Of a stretch of DNA of 32,381 bases, positions 31,770-32,381 are shown piece by piece; position 1 is the stretch's first letter, and the number at the start of each line of letters is the position of its first letter. The notes beneath the pieces were generated by a model. It saw only the letters and a list, made by a program, of their open reading frames with translations. It did no database searches and was not told the DNA's origin. The stretch comes from CADDYX01 sp045809945. GTDB taxonomy: Bacteria; Verrucomicrobiota; Verrucomicrobiia; Chthoniobacterales; UBA10450. Location of the stretch: contig JBJMWW010000146.1 of assembly GCA_045809945.1 (NCBI GenBank), positions 1 to 32,381 on the forward strand, in the 5' to 3' direction. The position numbers and the translations under genes were made by a program.

Positions 31770-31834
31770 GTTGCTTGTTTGTTTTAGATTGGTTTCGAAA
31801 AATTGAACCACCGTCTCAGCCGCGAGTTTCGCAA

Positions 31835-32381
31835 TTATTTTGCGTATTTTGCATAGCCAGTGATGCGAATGTCTCCGCCGATTCGTTCGTAGTTCACGCG
31901 CTCGAGTCGCGTGGCGCCTGCGGTGCTGGTTACACCTGTCCCGCGAAATGCGGGCACGGTTCCGCCGGTGAGGAGTGGCGCGACATACAACTGCACCTTG
32001 TCGATCACACGTTCGGCGAGGGCCTGGCCGAGCACGTCGCCTCCTCCTTCGATCAGCACGCTTGTGATATCCCGTTCGCCAAGCTCCCGCAGCACTTTCG
32101 ATAATCGGCTGCCATCAAAGACGAGTGTGCGGTCGCGATTGCGATCAGTGAACAGTTGCGCTTTGGCCGGCAATCGATTGCTGCGCGTGATCACGACGCG
32201 CCACGGCTGTTTCGCGCCTCGAACTCGCGCGGTGAGTCGTGGATTATCTGCACGAATCGTTTCTGCACCGACCAGAATTGCGTCGACGGAGGCCCGTAGT
32301 TGGTGAGCATCCCGTCGCGCCGCCGCACTCGTTAGCCACTGACTTTCCCCGGGCGGCCGCGTCAGTCGGCCATCGAGGCTC
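31835..32381 (-). CDS. ribD: RibD C-terminal reductase domain, riboflavin biosynthesis (partial, 5' end outside)
   Basis: The frame is open from the window end to TAA at 31835-31837 and gives 181 residues. They match the reductase half of RibD, which uses NADPH to reduce 5-amino-6-ribosylamino-uracil 5'-phosphate. Visible marks are 'SLDGRLTRPPGESQWLTS' at the visible start, 'VDAILVGAETIRADNPRLTAR', and the cofactor-binding 'SVLIEGGGDVLGQAL' with its Glu-Gly-Gly-Gly turn. 'RVIDKVQLYVAPLLTGG' follows, and the end is 'RIGGDIRITGYAKYAK'. The first-half deaminase domain, if fused, lies beyond the window, so it could also be a stand-alone reductase. It lies 65 bases upstream of the Tyr-rich gene on the same strand. 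Confidence 0.88.
   Translation of the reverse strand, partial: SLDGRLTRPPGESQWLTSAAARRDAHQLRASVDAILVGAETIRADNPRLTARVRGAKQPWRVVITRSNRLPAKAQLFTDRNRDRTLVFDGSRLSKVLRELGERDITSVLIEGGGDVLGQALAERVIDKVQLYVAPLLTGGTVPAFRGTGVTSTAGATRLERVNYERIGGDIRITGYAKYAK

Noticed and set aside
1..32381. CRISPR array, tRNA, insertion sequence or prophage
   Set aside because: No regularly spaced direct repeats, cloverleaf, transposase, integrase or phage structural motif was seen by reading both strands.

Overview
The window looks like a piece of chromosome from a GC-rich soil bacterium of the Verrucomicrobia, most likely the Spartobacteria/Chthoniobacterales side. Three things point there: a Minf_1886-family gene, a secreted enzyme with the tandem C-terminal repeats common in verrucomicrobial exported proteins, and several families of short palindromic intergenic repeats. 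No 16S gene is present, so the assignment is inferred from gene content. Nearly all the DNA is coding. I see no tRNA, rRNA, insertion sequence, phage gene or CRISPR array.

Layout. 1-560: the 3' end of pheT, then a 6S RNA gene with its own terminator, then a repeat-rich leader. 562-2119: carA and a small secreted Cys/His protein. 2109-3961 (minus): a family 2 glycosyltransferase and an exported isoaspartyl peptidase/L-asparaginase. 4061-6724 (plus): mlaE-mlaF-mlaD, a lipid-transport ABC operon with overlapping genes. 6721-11846 (minus): a tight cluster transcribed as Minf_1886 protein, two-domain M16 peptidase, DUF1844 protein, topoisomerase IB, then a small P-loop kinase-like gene. 11980-16153 (plus): a secreted pectinesterase and a secreted S9 peptidase. 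16166-16822 (minus): rpe.

17044-23509 (plus) is the cell-shape cluster mreB-mreC-mreD-mrdA-rng: actin-like scaffold, MreC/MreD, the elongation transpeptidase PBP2, and RNase G. rodA is not in the window. Next come an outer-membrane barrel gene with a structured leader and a strong terminator, then thiH-thiS (thiazole synthesis, no thiG nearby). A membrane NfeD/ClpP-class protease lies on the minus strand (25815-27206). It is divergent from a macromolecular-synthesis pair, dnaG-rpoD, followed by a small acidic membrane protein. A bidirectional terminator, a Tyr-rich secreted peptide (minus) and the 3' part of ribD (minus, running off the end) close the window.

The most interesting non-coding signals are the 6S RNA, at least three palindromic repeat families placed in or beside start regions (one supplies a start codon, one is translated as the N-terminus of the M16 peptidase), and alternative hairpins in the outer-membrane gene leader. 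I did not find one clearly new multi-gene system. The best candidate for a functional unit of unknown role is the Minf_1886/M16/DUF1844/TopIB cluster.
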